From Blastocatellia bacterium (GTDB lineage Bacteria; Acidobacteriota; Blastocatellia; UBA7656), in contig DATENM010000039.1 of assembly GCA_035275065.1 (NCBI GenBank), positions 186,001 to 250,000 on the forward strand: 64,000 nt of DNA. The letters run 5' to 3'. The notes under the pieces were generated by a model that ran no database searches, had not been told where the DNA came from, and saw only the letters and a list, made by a program, of their open reading frames with translations. Positions 17,901 through 25,897 of the stretch are shown here, in pieces; position 1 is the stretch's first letter; every line of letters starts with the position of its first letter. The position numbers were made by a program, and so were the translations under genes.

Positions 17901-18025
17901 CCTCGCACGTTGCCTTGAACGACCTGGCGCGGGCGCTCGGCATCGCCTCGCTCGACGCCTTCGAGCAGCAGTTGGCGCATCATCTGGCGGCGATTCGCGC
18001 CGTCTATGACCGCGTGTTTGCCTGA
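14957..18025 (+). CDS. glnE: Glutamine synthetase adenylyltransferase/deadenylylase
   Basis: 1022-residue bifunctional enzyme that adenylylates and deadenylylates glutamine synthetase in response to nitrogen status. Both nucleotidyltransferase domains are present: the N-terminal one with ALGKLGCRELNYASDIDLFF (about residues 185-205) and the C-terminal one with GLGRLGHAGMDYGSDMDLLV (about 740-760), each with the GS-x-D-x-D metal motif. It is somewhat longer than the usual 950 residues, partly because of two low-complexity insertions in the linker: a palindromic segment at 16909-16973 and a CCCCCGG heptamer run at 17118-17149 encoding SPAPGPRPPAPD. No ribosome binding site is clear. Its 3' end overlaps the convergent waaF-like gene by 22 bases. 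No PII gene is nearby. Confidence 0.9.
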   Translation: MADDPTGAIEAFISALPDPQGARAFWERLQAVRKLDYNRDSLLASRLLTLAAYSPFLAEDLLRHPEHIEWLRREAESGFDRVKTREPLGDELARFLMRAFDSDERMRLARFKRRELLRIYLRDCLKVATLAEVTEELSHLADVILGHALAVAHQEMANRHGAPLTRDERGRIQTAELAVVALGKLGCRELNYASDIDLFFLFAGEGQTAGDGRSLESVISNKAFFKGVAERITQLIAGQTAEGAAYRIDLRLRPYGRDGDLVWEVERAADYYRQKAQNWERQALLRARAAAGSETLVAHFLDLVRDAIFTAAPRDYAMQEVRRAKEKIDREVARRGGGFNVKLGRGGIREIEFIAQALQLRHGGHEPWVRSTQTLIVLARLADKGYLSETERARLSAAYSFLRTVEHRLQMEHGAQTHALPMARERLRLVARRCGYLQSADAAAELLRDLEAHTSAVRATYQRVFADDGAAPIVAKVTEAPPAREMDDETARLARQAVAALGRVSGALGSSEEASAEARGADAAAIERAVVAALDLAINPLRSLRNLSAWAESCATFLRDRTAASAAPFDFDDLIERLLPTLSSQYLANLLIARPMLADALGEQSPRDAAAFYQLMRRSIADDSSPAAKSDALRRAWLRQVLAIGYNDLVVSGRLPVASEFRLTTGDRPPATDSLRVNNLTQTALAEASLRLAVEIALESLGVKPPPSVAQENEASNSEPSPAPGPRPPAPDLPFAILGLGRLGHAGMDYGSDMDLLVVFDDADAWPPAVLASNAALKTDELPHEFYARFTSELVRVLASITREGLLYRVDLRLRPEGKNGALAQGLNGLVAYLTHRASAWEHSAYLKAREVAGDPAFGARTRQALCEACFAAAARNANLKDELAAMRERIQAEKARGSQVNVKWGRGGMTDVYFVTRYLQLSERIDYPPAEGTAALIRHLGERGALDAASTEALFAGYTFLRRLDHWMRLLLDRPTPVLPASHVALNDLARALGIASLDAFEQQLAHHLAAIRAVYDRVFA
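16909..16973. repeat. Palindromic repeat inside glnE
   Basis: CAGTGGCCGG at 16909-16918 is the reverse complement of CCGGCCACTG at 16964-16973, with further pairing inside (GCCGGTTG against CAACCGGC). The segment is read in frame and encodes a linker containing LPVASEFRLTTGDRPPATD. The style matches intergenic palindromes of the window. Confidence 0.75.
17118..17149. repeat. CCCCCGG heptamer run inside glnE
   Basis: About four copies of the heptamer CCCCCGG in tandem, in frame, just before the C-terminal nucleotidyltransferase domain. It encodes an alternating Pro/Gly/Arg linker. Confidence 0.75.
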
Positions 18026-19116
18026 ATCGAATCGGTTAAGTTTTGCGTCGCCTGATAAACATCGGCGACCGTGACGCGCGTCATGCAGCGATGGTCAATC
18101 GGGCAATCGCGCAGCATGCAGGGCGAGCATTCGACCGGGTGGCGAACGACTGTGGCAAGGTCGGCGAGCGGGCGCGTGGCGAAATCTTCGGTCGGCCCAA
18201 AGATGGTGACGGTCGGCACATGGAGCGCCGCCGCGACGTGCGCCGCGCCGGTGTCGTTCGAGATGACCAATGCCGCGCAGGCCAGCACGGCTTTCAATTC
18301 GGCCAGACTGGTGCGGCCCGTAAGGTCAGCGACTTTCGAGCGCATCTGAAGGGCGACGGCCCGCGCCGCCTCGCGGTCGCCCGCCGTGCCGACGATGATC
18401 GTCTGAAAATCGTCACGCTCGTTTAACTGGTCGGCGGTCGCCGCGAAACGTTCCGGGGGCCACTGCTTGGCGCGGCTGTTGGTGGCGCCGGGATTGAGCG
18501 CGATCAATCGCCGGGTTGGATCGATCCCGGCGGTTTCAAGAATCTGTCGGGCATGCGCGCGCCCGGCTTCGCCGACGCGCAAGGCGGGCTGCGCGTCGAG
18601 ATCAACATGACTCTGGCCGGTCATCTGTTGTTCGACTTGCGCGGCGATGTTGAGATAATAGCGAACCTGATGGCGGCGCTTGAAGTCGGCTTCAAAGCCA
18701 ATCGCCCGCGTCAACAGTAAGCGGCGCGTGTCGGTCGCATAGCCGACAATCTGCTTTGCGCCGGCGGCGCGGGCCGCCACCGCCGCGCTGAACGAATTGG
18801 GCAGCAACACCGCCATATCAAATCGCTCGCGCCGCAGCCGTCGGGCTTCGTGGAAGAATTGCCGAGTCACCTCGAACGGGCCACGCGCCTCGGTCACCGT
18901 GATCAAGTCGTCGGCAAGCGCTTCGCCCTCGAACAATCCCGCGACCCGTGGATTGGCGACCAGCACGATGCGCGCTTCGCTAAAGATGCGCCGCAACTCG
19001 CCGAGCGCCGGCAGCGCCATCACCGCATCGCCGACCCAGTTGGGCACGCGAATCATCAGCTTCGCGGGTGTCTGGTGCCGGGTGTCGGGTGTCGGGTGTC
19101 GCTGCTGTTCATTCAT
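18004..19116 (-). CDS. waaF: Lipopolysaccharide heptosyltransferase II-like glycosyltransferase (GT9)
   Basis: 370-residue GT9 enzyme expected to add heptose to the LPS inner core at the cytoplasmic face. Supporting motifs are IRVPNWVGDAVMALPALGEL at the N-terminus, NPGATNSRAKQWPPERFA in the middle and ISNDTGAAHVAAALHVPTVT with IFGPT near the donor site; a Cys-rich tail (HPVECSPCMLRDCPIDHRCM) is typical. The first 18 residues (RHPTPDTRHQTPA type) come from a tandem GGGTGTC repeat. Homologues usually begin MKILIR just before PNWVGD; here the corresponding codon is Ala, so translation either starts at 19116 and includes the repeat or at the ATG at 19056. It lies 52 bases after the sugar nucleotidyltransferase gene on the same strand. 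Confidence 0.85.
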   Translation of the reverse strand: MNEQQRHPTPDTRHQTPAKLMIRVPNWVGDAVMALPALGELRRIFSEARIVLVANPRVAGLFEGEALADDLITVTEARGPFEVTRQFFHEARRLRRERFDMAVLLPNSFSAAVAARAAGAKQIVGYATDTRRLLLTRAIGFEADFKRRHQVRYYLNIAAQVEQQMTGQSHVDLDAQPALRVGEAGRAHARQILETAGIDPTRRLIALNPGATNSRAKQWPPERFAATADQLNERDDFQTIIVGTAGDREAARAVALQMRSKVADLTGRTSLAELKAVLACAALVISNDTGAAHVAAALHVPTVTIFGPTEDFATRPLADLATVVRHPVECSPCMLRDCPIDHRCMTRVTVADVYQATQNLTDSIQANTRS

Positions 19117-19163
19117 CGCTTCGTATCATAACTTAAAGATCAACTCCCAACACCCGACACCCG
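19078..19163. repeat. Inverted GGGTGTC repeat around the waaF start
   Basis: CCGGGTGTCGGGTGT near 19078-19092 and ACACCCGACACCCG near 19150-19163 are reverse complements. Tandem copies of GGGTGTC fill the first arm, which lies in the waaF 5' coding end; the other arm abuts the stop codon (19168) of the upstream gene. Confidence 0.8.
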
Positions 19164-19167
19164 ATGC

Positions 19168-20199
19168 CTAAACCTGGCTGTAATCCGTGATGACCGATTT
19201 ATCGCCGAGCGCGGCATGGCCTTCGACCATAACGGCGCGACCAATGTGACAGCCCTTGCCGACGAGCGCGCCGCTCAGTGTTGCCTGCGGGCCGATGCGC
19301 GTGCCGCCGCGGATAACTGAATTCTCGATGCGGGCGCGCTCTTCGATATAGCAGTTGCGGCTGACCACCGAGTTGATGACCTGCACGCCGGGTTTCAGCG
19401 TGCAGGATGGGTCAACCACCGACCGCGCGTCAATCTCTGCCGTAGTGTCGAACTTCTCGCCGCGCACGGCAGGCAGCCTGTCTATGAGTTTCAGCTTGCC
19501 GTCCAGCACATCCATGTTGGCCTGCCAATAACTCGGTCCCGTGCCGACATCGCGCCAGTAGCCGCGCCAGATGTAACTGTAAAAGGCTTCGCCGGCTTCA
19601 AGCAGCTTGGGGAAGACGTCGTACTCGAACATAAACGGCTCGCCTTCGGGAATGTACTCCAGGACGCGCGGCTCCAGAACGTAGATGCCGGCGTTGATCG
19701 TGTCGGCGGTGACTTCTTCAGGCCCCGGCTTTTCGACAAAGCGCCGGACGCGCCCCGCGTCATCGGTTTCGACGAAGCCATATTCGGTCGGGTTCGGCAC
19801 CGGCGCGAGCACAATAGTGGCCGTCGCCTGACGCTCGCGGTGCTGTTGGATGACTTCGTTCAGATCGATATCGGTCAGCACATCGCCGTTCAAAACGACC
19901 GTGGTTTCACTGATGAGACCGGCGGCATGGCGGAACGCCCCCGCCGTGCCGAGCGGCGAGGCTTCGACCGTGTAGCTGATGCGGACGCGATGGTCTGTGC
20001 CGTCGAGTAGCTTGTCTTCAATCTTCTGCGGCTGATAGGAGAGCGACAGGATGACGTCGCGCACCTCGGCCCGCTTGAGCAGCTCTAGCTGATAGATCAG
20101 CAGCGGGCGATTGGCGATAGGAAGGATTGGCTTCGGCGTATGCATGGTCAGCGGGCGCAGGCGCGTGCCTTTGCCGCCCGCCAGTATCAATGCTTGCAT
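19168..20199 (-). CDS. NDP-sugar (mannose-1-phosphate-type) nucleotidyltransferase
   Basis: 343-residue sugar-nucleotide synthase. The N-terminal signature ILAGGKGTRLRPLTMHTPKP with KPILPIANRPLL is the pyrophosphorylase motif; VVLNGDVLTDID holds a metal-binding Asp, and the C-terminal 80 residues (SVIRGGTRIGPQATLSGALV) form a left-handed beta-helix. The protein resembles GDP-mannose pyrophosphorylases more than glucose-1-phosphate thymidylyltransferases, but the nucleotide and sugar are not certain. It precedes the heptosyltransferase gene on the same strand, suggesting supply of activated sugar for envelope polysaccharide. Confidence 0.85.
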   Translation of the reverse strand: MQALILAGGKGTRLRPLTMHTPKPILPIANRPLLIYQLELLKRAEVRDVILSLSYQPQKIEDKLLDGTDHRVRISYTVEASPLGTAGAFRHAAGLISETTVVLNGDVLTDIDLNEVIQQHRERQATATIVLAPVPNPTEYGFVETDDAGRVRRFVEKPGPEEVTADTINAGIYVLEPRVLEYIPEGEPFMFEYDVFPKLLEAGEAFYSYIWRGYWRDVGTGPSYWQANMDVLDGKLKLIDRLPAVRGEKFDTTAEIDARSVVDPSCTLKPGVQVINSVVSRNCYIEERARIENSVIRGGTRIGPQATLSGALVGKGCHIGRAVMVEGHAALGDKSVITDYSQV

Positions 20200-20395
20200 G
20201 AAAGATCAATGCTCCTGTCTGGATATACGGTCTCGCAATTAAGCCAAAGTGTAGCACCGCCGCGCGCCCGCTGACAAACAGGCCGCCACCGCGCGCCAGC
20301 CAAGTTGATGGCAGGGCTCGCGGGGCTGTGGGATAATGGCTAGCTGGGATACAAGACGGCTTTTTACAACATCGCTCTTTTGAAAGGAAAGGCTT

Positions 20396-21577
20396 ATGGC
20401 AGACGCAGTCATTTTGGCGGGCGCGCGCACGCCTGTCGGCAAATTCATGGGCGCGCTCTCAGGCTTCAGCGCCGTTGAGCTTGGACGGCTCGCGGCGCGC
20501 GCGGCTATCGAGCGCGCCGGCATCTCGCCGCAGATCATCAACGAAGTCATCATGGGCAACGTCGTGCAAGCCGGCAACGGTCAGAACCCTGCGCGACAGG
20601 TGGCGCTCGGCGCAGGCATCCCTGACGCGGTCGGCGCTCTGACGATCAACAAGGTCTGCGGCTCAGGGCTGAAGGCGGTGATGCTGGCGGCCAACGGCAT
20701 CAAGGTCGGCGAGATCGAAGCGGCGGTCGCCGGCGGCATGGAATCGATGACCAACGCGCCTTACCTGTTGAAGAAAGCGCGGCAGGGCTATCGCATGGGC
20801 AACGGCGAGCTGATCGATTCGATGATCGGCGATGGCCTGTGGTGCGCGTTTGACGATTGGCATATGGGCTGCACCGGCGAAGTCGTCGCCGAACGCTTCA
20901 ATGTGACGCGCGCCGAGCAGGACGAGTACGCCTTGAACTCGCACCGCAAGGCGGTGGCGGCGATCAAGGAAGGCCGCTTTGACGCCGAGATCGTCCCCGT
21001 CGAGATTCCGCAGAAGAAAGGCCAGCCGCTCGTGGTGCGCGCCGACGAAGGGCCGCGCGAAGACACGTCGCTCGAAGCCCTGGCGCGACTGAAGCCGGCG
21101 TTTAAGCCGCAAGGCGGCACGGTCACCGCCGGCAATGCGCCGGGCGTGAATGACGGCGCGGCGGCGCTCGTCGTCACTTCCGACGAGCTGGCGCGCAAGC
21201 TCGGTCGCAAGCCGATGGCGCGCATCGTCGCGCAGGCGACCAGCGGCGTTGAGCCGAAGCTGGTGATGATGGCCCCGATCACGGCGATTCAACTCACGCT
21301 GGAGCGCGCCGGCTGGGACCTGGCCGATGTCGATTTGATCGAGCTGAACGAAGCCTTCGCCGTGCAGGCGGTGGCGATCACACGCGAGCTGGGCATTGAC
21401 CCGGCGCGCTTGAACGTCAACGGCGGCGCGGTGGCGCTTGGGCATCCGATTGGCGCGAGCGGCGCGCGCATCCTGGTGACACTGCTCTACGAGATGCAGC
21501 GGCGCGGCGCGCGGCGTGGGCTGGCGGCGCTCTGCCTGGGCGGCGGCAATGCGGTGGCGATGGCCGTCGAGCGATAA
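20396..21577 (+). CDS. Acetyl-CoA acetyltransferase (thiolase)
   Basis: 393-residue thiolase that condenses two acetyl-CoA (or cleaves acetoacetyl-CoA). The nucleophile Cys88 is in [12 protein letters not shown], the catalytic His is in [17 protein letters not shown], and the second Cys is in [17 protein letters not shown], so all three active-site elements are intact. GAAAGG lies a few bases upstream of the ATG. The gene stands alone; a terminator-like hairpin follows at 21599. Biosynthetic (phaA/atoB-like) use is likely, but degradative use is possible. Confidence 0.93.
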   Translation: MADAVILAGARTPVGKFMGALSGFSAVELGRLAARAAIERAGISPQIINEVIMGNVVQAGNGQNPARQVALGAGIPDAVGALTINKVCGSGLKAVMLAANGIKVGEIEAAVAGGMESMTNAPYLLKKARQGYRMGNGELIDSMIGDGLWCAFDDWHMGCTGEVVAERFNVTRAEQDEYALNSHRKAVAAIKEGRFDAEIVPVEIPQKKGQPLVVRADEGPREDTSLEALARLKPAFKPQGGTVTAGNAPGVNDGAAALVVTSDELARKLGRKPMARIVAQATSGVEPKLVMMAPITAIQLTLERAGWDLADVDLIELNEAFAVQAVAITRELGIDPARLNVNGGAVALGHPIGASGARILVTLLYEMQRRGARRGLAALCLGGGNAVAMAVER

Positions 21578-21598
21578 GCCGGCAACAACCTGCCTCTG

Positions 21599-21630
21599 AA
21601 TGGACGGCGAAAATCCGCCGTCCATTTTTA
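21599..21630 (+). terminator. Rho-independent terminator of the thiolase gene
   Basis: AATGGACGGCG (21599-21609) pairs perfectly with CGCCGTCCATT (21616-21626) around a 6-base loop and is followed by TTT. It lies 22 bases after the thiolase stop. Confidence 0.8.
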
Positions 21631-21680
21631 AAGTTATGATAAAGTACACGGGCCCTAGCCCATCCTGGGAGGTCTGTGTA

Positions 21681-21983
21681 ATGGCCGAAAAAACGCCCAC
21701 CGTCGCCATCAGCGTCACCCCTGATCTTGTTGAATACCGTAACCTGATCCTGATCCTTTGCCAGGAGATGGGCTTGCAACCGGTGGTGACGGATATGTTT
21801 TTTGCGATAGAGGGCACCCTGTCGCCAGTGATCGACGAGGCCGATATTTATCTGGGCATCATTGGCCGGGAGTACGGCCCTGTGCTTGGGAGCTCTGCCA
21901 TATCGCGCGTCGAGATGGAGTACAACCAGGCCGCCAGGCGCGGTATCCCTTGTTTCATTTTTATGATGGAGGAGGCAGCCTGA
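21681..21983 (+). CDS. DUF4062 N-terminal-domain protein
   Basis: A 100-residue protein. It matches the N-terminal two thirds of DUF4062: TPDLVEYRNLILILCQEMGL, then DEADIYLGIIGREYGPV and SRVEMEYNQAARRGIPCFIF. DUF4062 has a Rossmann-like fold seen at the N-terminus of STAND NTPases and other signalling or defence proteins. The remaining helical end of the domain is found at the start of the next gene. GGGAGG lies 8 bases upstream of the ATG. Its stop codon overlaps the next start in TGATG, and a GGAGGAGG site for the next gene lies inside its 3' end. Probable partner of the KAP NTPase. Confidence 0.75.
   Translation: MAEKTPTVAISVTPDLVEYRNLILILCQEMGLQPVVTDMFFAIEGTLSPVIDEADIYLGIIGREYGPVLGSSAISRVEMEYNQAARRGIPCFIFMMEEAA
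21968..21975 (+). promoter_or_regulatory. Internal ribosome binding site for the KAP NTPase gene
   Basis: GGAGGAGG within the end of the DUF4062 gene, 7 bases before the ATG at 21983. It decides the start of the KAP gene and indicates coupled translation rather than a frameshift. Confidence 0.75.
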
Positions 21984-24900
21984 TGCCACAAGATGATAGC
22001 GCGAGCAGGCTGCAAGCCTTCAAAGCGCGGCTCCGCACCGAGCAGCAAGTCCGGGTCTTTACGGGGCCTGAAGACCTGCAAGCACAGGTCGCCGCCACGC
22101 TCGAAGCCCATCTCAAGCCAGCCTCCAAAGGCAATCAGGCCGACCCGGTAAATACAACGGATTATCTGCTGACGGGCGCGGCGGAATCGGGCCTCAGCTA
22201 TGCCGCGCGCTTCGCCGAGCAAATAACCGGCAATGCGCGCTCGATAGATTCCGTCCTGTTGTTGGCCGGGTTCCTGGTTCGTGTCCAAATGGCCGGCGAG
22301 CCGCGCAATACCTCGCAGTTCGTTCTAAAGTATTTGCGCGACCATCGCCACAATCCGCCGACCACGGAAACCATTCCAGCCGGCCCGATCATTTTACTGG
22401 GACTCAACTCGCGTTACGGGATCAGCTACGTGCCGACCCAGGACGTGGGGATAAACTGGGAACCGCTGCTTTCCGACGAATCGCGAAGCGTCATTGCCGT
22501 CGCCGCCGATTATGTAAAGAAGACCTCTGCCAGCACCCACCCGCTTCCAAATCAGGTGCATACGCGGCATCTGATAGCGGCGCTAGTCGCGGGCGCCGGC
22601 TCGACCGGCCCCTTTGCCGTGCAGGCGTTGTTGGCCGGGTTGTCTTATGATCTCAACGACCTGCGCCAGAAGCTCTGTGCTTTCATCGAATCGGCGTTGT
22701 TCAATGATGACCGTGAAGCCTGGCGGCAGATTTTGCTGACCTCGTCAGAGTCGTCGTCGGAGTCGTTACAGGATTTGCCGCTTGCCGGCTACATCGCCGA
22801 CGCGCTTGAGAACGACGACCGCACCGAGATCAAAGATCAGCTCGATATTACCGACGAAGTCAACGCGCTGTGCGCCGTGATTATGGCCGAGAACGTGAAG
22901 CCGCCGTTGTCGCTCGGACTGTTCGGCGATTGGGGCACCGGCAAGAGCTTCTTCATGAATAAAATGCGCAAGCGGATCGCTGAGCTGGAAGCGGAATCGG
23001 CGCGCGCCGTCGCCGAAGGCAAGCCGACCGCCTTCTGTTCCAACGTCGTGCAGATTCCGTTCAACGCGTGGCACTACATCGATGACAATCTCTGGGCCAG
23101 CCTGGTTTCGCGAATCTTCGACGGGCTTTGCGACGAGCTGACGGACGTGCCGACAAAACCGGTAGTAGACCGCGAAGAGTTGTTTAAGCGATTGCAATCG
23201 TCTCAGGAGTTCCTCGCCGAAGCGACGCGCAAGAAGGCCAGCGCCGAAGCGATCAAGGCAAAAGCCGAAAGCCATCTCGATAAGGTGAAGGAGGAGCGCG
23301 AGCAGGCGAAAAAGAAAATCGCCAAGGAGCAAGCGCAATTTGAGCAAGCGAAAATCGATCTCGCGGAGGTGAAAGAACAGCATCAGCAAGCGAAAATCGA
23401 TCTCGCGGAGGTAAAGGAGCAGCAAGCCAAACAAGACTTCTCTGAGGTGCGCCCAACCGACGTGCTGAAAAGCGTCCTGGAGGATGAAGGGACCAGGAAG
23501 AAATTGACCGATGCGGCCAAAGAACTGGGGCTGCCGGCGGCGCAGGAGAACGTCGGTGAGCTGATTGAAGTGGCCAGGAATGTGCGCCGCCTCGGCGGTC
23601 GCCTCCGGGTCTTTGGCCGATGGTTAATCGCCGGGCCGAATCGCACGCGAAGGATCATCGTGGTGATCGCCTTACTGGTGTTGCCGGTTCTGATTGTTTC
23701 GGGAATTGATCGGCTGATCGCTTCACCGCAGGTGCAGGCGGTGGCGAAATGGCTGGGGCTGGCGGTCACGGCGCTCGCCGAGTTCCTGGCCTGGCTCAAG
23801 CCCTGGTACGCCAAAGCCAAAAAGGCCATGTCGAAAATGAACGCGGCAGGTAAAGAGGCTGAGAATTTAGCTGCTCAACAGCAGAAGGCGCAAGCCGAGG
23901 AGCTTACCAAAAAGCAGAAGGAGCAAACCGACGAGCTCGCCAAGAAGCAGAAGGAGCAGGCCGAAGAACTCGCCAAACGACAGCAGCAGGTCGAAACGCT
24001 CGCCAGCCAGGTTGACGAGCTGCGCCAGGAAGAGCTGGCGGCGCAGCAAGCCTATGAACTGGCCGAGCAGGAGGTCGCCAGGCTGCAAGAGGAGATCAAT
24101 GAGATTCAGGCCGGGCGGCGCTTGCGCAAATTCATTCGCGAGCGGGTTGATAGTTCAGATTATCGCAAGTATGCCGGAATCATCTCGCTGATTCGCAACG
24201 ATTTTGATAAATTAAGCGGCCTGCTCAGAGAGGCCAGCGACGAAAAGCGCGGCCCCGGTCTGCCGCGCATTGATCGCATCATTCTCTACATCGATGACCT
24301 TGACCGCTGCCCGGCAGATCGCGTCGTCGAGGTTTTGCAAGCTGTCCATTTGCTGCTGGCCTTCCCGCTTTTCGTCGTGGTCGTCGGCGTCGACTCGCGC
24401 TGGATGCTGCAAGCGTTAAAGAAGCACTACGCGGAATTCCTCGGCTACAGCGGCGACGAATCCGGGTTTGCCGATGGCGACATGAGCAGTTGGACTTCGA
24501 CGCCGCATAATTATCTGGAGAAGATTTTCCAGATTCCCTTCACCTTGCGACGCATGGGCCCGAAGGGGTTCGAGGGGCTGGTTCAAAGCCTGCTGCCGGT
24601 GCGGGCGCAAACCCCATCGCAAACGCACTCCGGTACATCCAATCCGCCGCCGTCGCCGCCATCACCGGGGCAGGAGCATCAGGCCGCACCGCCGCCGCCA
24701 CCGCTAGGCCAGGCGCCGCCGCCCACGCCGCCGCAACAGCCAGGGCAAACACCGCCGCCCACGCCACAGCGGCAGCAAGCCCAAACGCCGCCGCCCGCGC
24801 CGCCCGCGAGTCGCATTAACATGATGCCGCCGAATCTCGCCATCGAGCCGTGGGAGCTGGAAGACATTCAGAAGCTCTCATCGATGATCTCATCACCGCG

Positions 24901-25372
24901 CGCCGCCAAACGCTTCATCAACATCTACAGGCTGATTCGCGCTTCGCTGAAAACGCGCGAGCTGGCCGCTTTCGTCGGCAGCAACGAGCGCCGCGGCGAG
25001 TATCAGGTGGTGCTGATTCTGCTTTCCATCCTGACGCGCTTCCCGAACAAGGCGAGCGAAATCTATGTCCATCTGCTCAAGCGTGAGGCGACGGATTGGC
25101 GGCAACTGCTCGATGACTTAAAGCCGCGCGCCAGCGGGACGAGCTACGAGAATGTCGTAGACGCAACGATAGACATTACGGAGTATCCGATCTGGCGGAC
25201 GGTTTATGAAGGCTTGACCCGAATCAGCAACTTGCTCAACATGCATTACCCCATCGAGAGGTTTGCCTACTGGACGCCGCGCGTCGCGCGCTTCTCGTTC
25301 CAATCGGGCCGCGTGATCGCGACGTTTGGCGAGGATTCGCAGAACGGGCAGAAGACCGCCGCCCCGGCCTAG
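21983..25372 (+). CDS. KAP-family P-loop NTPase with Clp-N-like and coiled-coil regions
   Basis: 1129-residue protein. Residues 1-45 (RLQAFKARLRTEQQVRVFTG, PEDLQAQVAATLEAHL) look like the C-terminal end of DUF4062. Residues about 55-240 resemble Clp N-terminal repeats (VHTRHLIAALVAG). The KAP NTPase has Walker A GDWGTGKSFF (Lys321) and Walker B RIILYIDDLDRC (Asp771). Between them are two transmembrane helices (about residues 556-607), as is characteristic of KAP proteins, and long repetitive coiled coils (KQKEQTDELAKKQKEQAEEL). A Pro-rich segment lies at about 875-943, and a helical domain follows. KAP NTPases are membrane-associated and some appear in phage defence. It is translationally coupled to the DUF4062 gene. 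Confidence 0.85.
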   Translation: MPQDDSASRLQAFKARLRTEQQVRVFTGPEDLQAQVAATLEAHLKPASKGNQADPVNTTDYLLTGAAESGLSYAARFAEQITGNARSIDSVLLLAGFLVRVQMAGEPRNTSQFVLKYLRDHRHNPPTTETIPAGPIILLGLNSRYGISYVPTQDVGINWEPLLSDESRSVIAVAADYVKKTSASTHPLPNQVHTRHLIAALVAGAGSTGPFAVQALLAGLSYDLNDLRQKLCAFIESALFNDDREAWRQILLTSSESSSESLQDLPLAGYIADALENDDRTEIKDQLDITDEVNALCAVIMAENVKPPLSLGLFGDWGTGKSFFMNKMRKRIAELEAESARAVAEGKPTAFCSNVVQIPFNAWHYIDDNLWASLVSRIFDGLCDELTDVPTKPVVDREELFKRLQSSQEFLAEATRKKASAEAIKAKAESHLDKVKEEREQAKKKIAKEQAQFEQAKIDLAEVKEQHQQAKIDLAEVKEQQAKQDFSEVRPTDVLKSVLEDEGTRKKLTDAAKELGLPAAQENVGELIEVARNVRRLGGRLRVFGRWLIAGPNRTRRIIVVIALLVLPVLIVSGIDRLIASPQVQAVAKWLGLAVTALAEFLAWLKPWYAKAKKAMSKMNAAGKEAENLAAQQQKAQAEELTKKQKEQTDELAKKQKEQAEELAKRQQQVETLASQVDELRQEELAAQQAYELAEQEVARLQEEINEIQAGRRLRKFIRERVDSSDYRKYAGIISLIRNDFDKLSGLLREASDEKRGPGLPRIDRIILYIDDLDRCPADRVVEVLQAVHLLLAFPLFVVVVGVDSRWMLQALKKHYAEFLGYSGDESGFADGDMSSWTSTPHNYLEKIFQIPFTLRRMGPKGFEGLVQSLLPVRAQTPSQTHSGTSNPPPSPPSPGQEHQAAPPPPPLGQAPPPTPPQQPGQTPPPTPQRQQAQTPPPAPPASRINMMPPNLAIEPWELEDIQKLSSMISSPRAAKRFINIYRLIRASLKTRELAAFVGSNERRGEYQVVLILLSILTRFPNKASEIYVHLLKREATDWRQLLDDLKPRASGTSYENVVDATIDITEYPIWRTVYEGLTRISNLLNMHYPIERFAYWTPRVARFSFQSGRVIATFGEDSQNGQKTAAPA

Positions 25373-25482
25373 CGCCACTAGGCGGGCCGCCCGGCGATTG
25401 CCCTTGTCGCCGCTTACTTGTCACCGGTCACCTGCCGTTTTAATATGCTGAAGGACGCGAAACTTTAACCCGAGTAGAAATT

Positions 25483-25890
25483 ATGGGCGATCAGGATGCC
25501 GCCTTCAGCACCCCGGTTGATCTTCCTTCAGATCAACCGTTTAGCGAAACCGCAGGTGATGCTGATCCGCTCTTGCCGCAGGCGCGAAACGTATTCGTTG
25601 CTCTGAGCCAATTTACAATCGCTAATAACATGGTGGCCGAGGTCAGGCAGGCTTTTCTTAATCGCCCGCATCTGGTTGACCAGGCGCCGGGCTTTTTGCG
25701 CATGGAAGTCATCTCGCCTGTGGAGTCGCCCGAAGAGATCTGGCTGCTGACGTACTGGACGGACGAAGCCAACTTTCGCGCCTGGCATCACAGCCACCAG
25801 TACCGCGAGTCGCACGGCCAGATTCCCAAGGGCTTGAAGCTGATGCCGAAAAGCGCCCGGCTGCGGTTCTTCGAGCGCCTCTGCTCATAA
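25483..25890 (+). CDS. Antibiotic biosynthesis monooxygenase (ABM)-fold protein
   Basis: 135 residues. After an acidic 35-residue N-terminus, residues about 36-110 have the dimeric alpha/beta-barrel pattern of ABM/IsdG proteins: VFVALSQFTIANNMVAEVRQ, FLNRPHLVDQAPGFLRMEV and EEIWLLTYWTDEANFRAWHH. Such proteins include small monooxygenases and haem-degrading enzymes. The Asn and His haem-oxygenase residues cannot be assigned confidently. It starts the operon with the cobalamin-binding protein (8-base gap). Confidence 0.75.
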   Translation: MGDQDAAFSTPVDLPSDQPFSETAGDADPLLPQARNVFVALSQFTIANNMVAEVRQAFLNRPHLVDQAPGFLRMEVISPVESPEEIWLLTYWTDEANFRAWHHSHQYRESHGQIPKGLKLMPKSARLRFFERLCS

Positions 25891-25897
25891 GTGCGCC

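Noticed and set aside
21681..21990. Frameshift in a single DUF4062-KAP gene
   Set aside because: The second frame has its own GGAGGAGG site 7 bases before an ATG that overlaps the stop in TGATG; no slippery heptamer is in phase.
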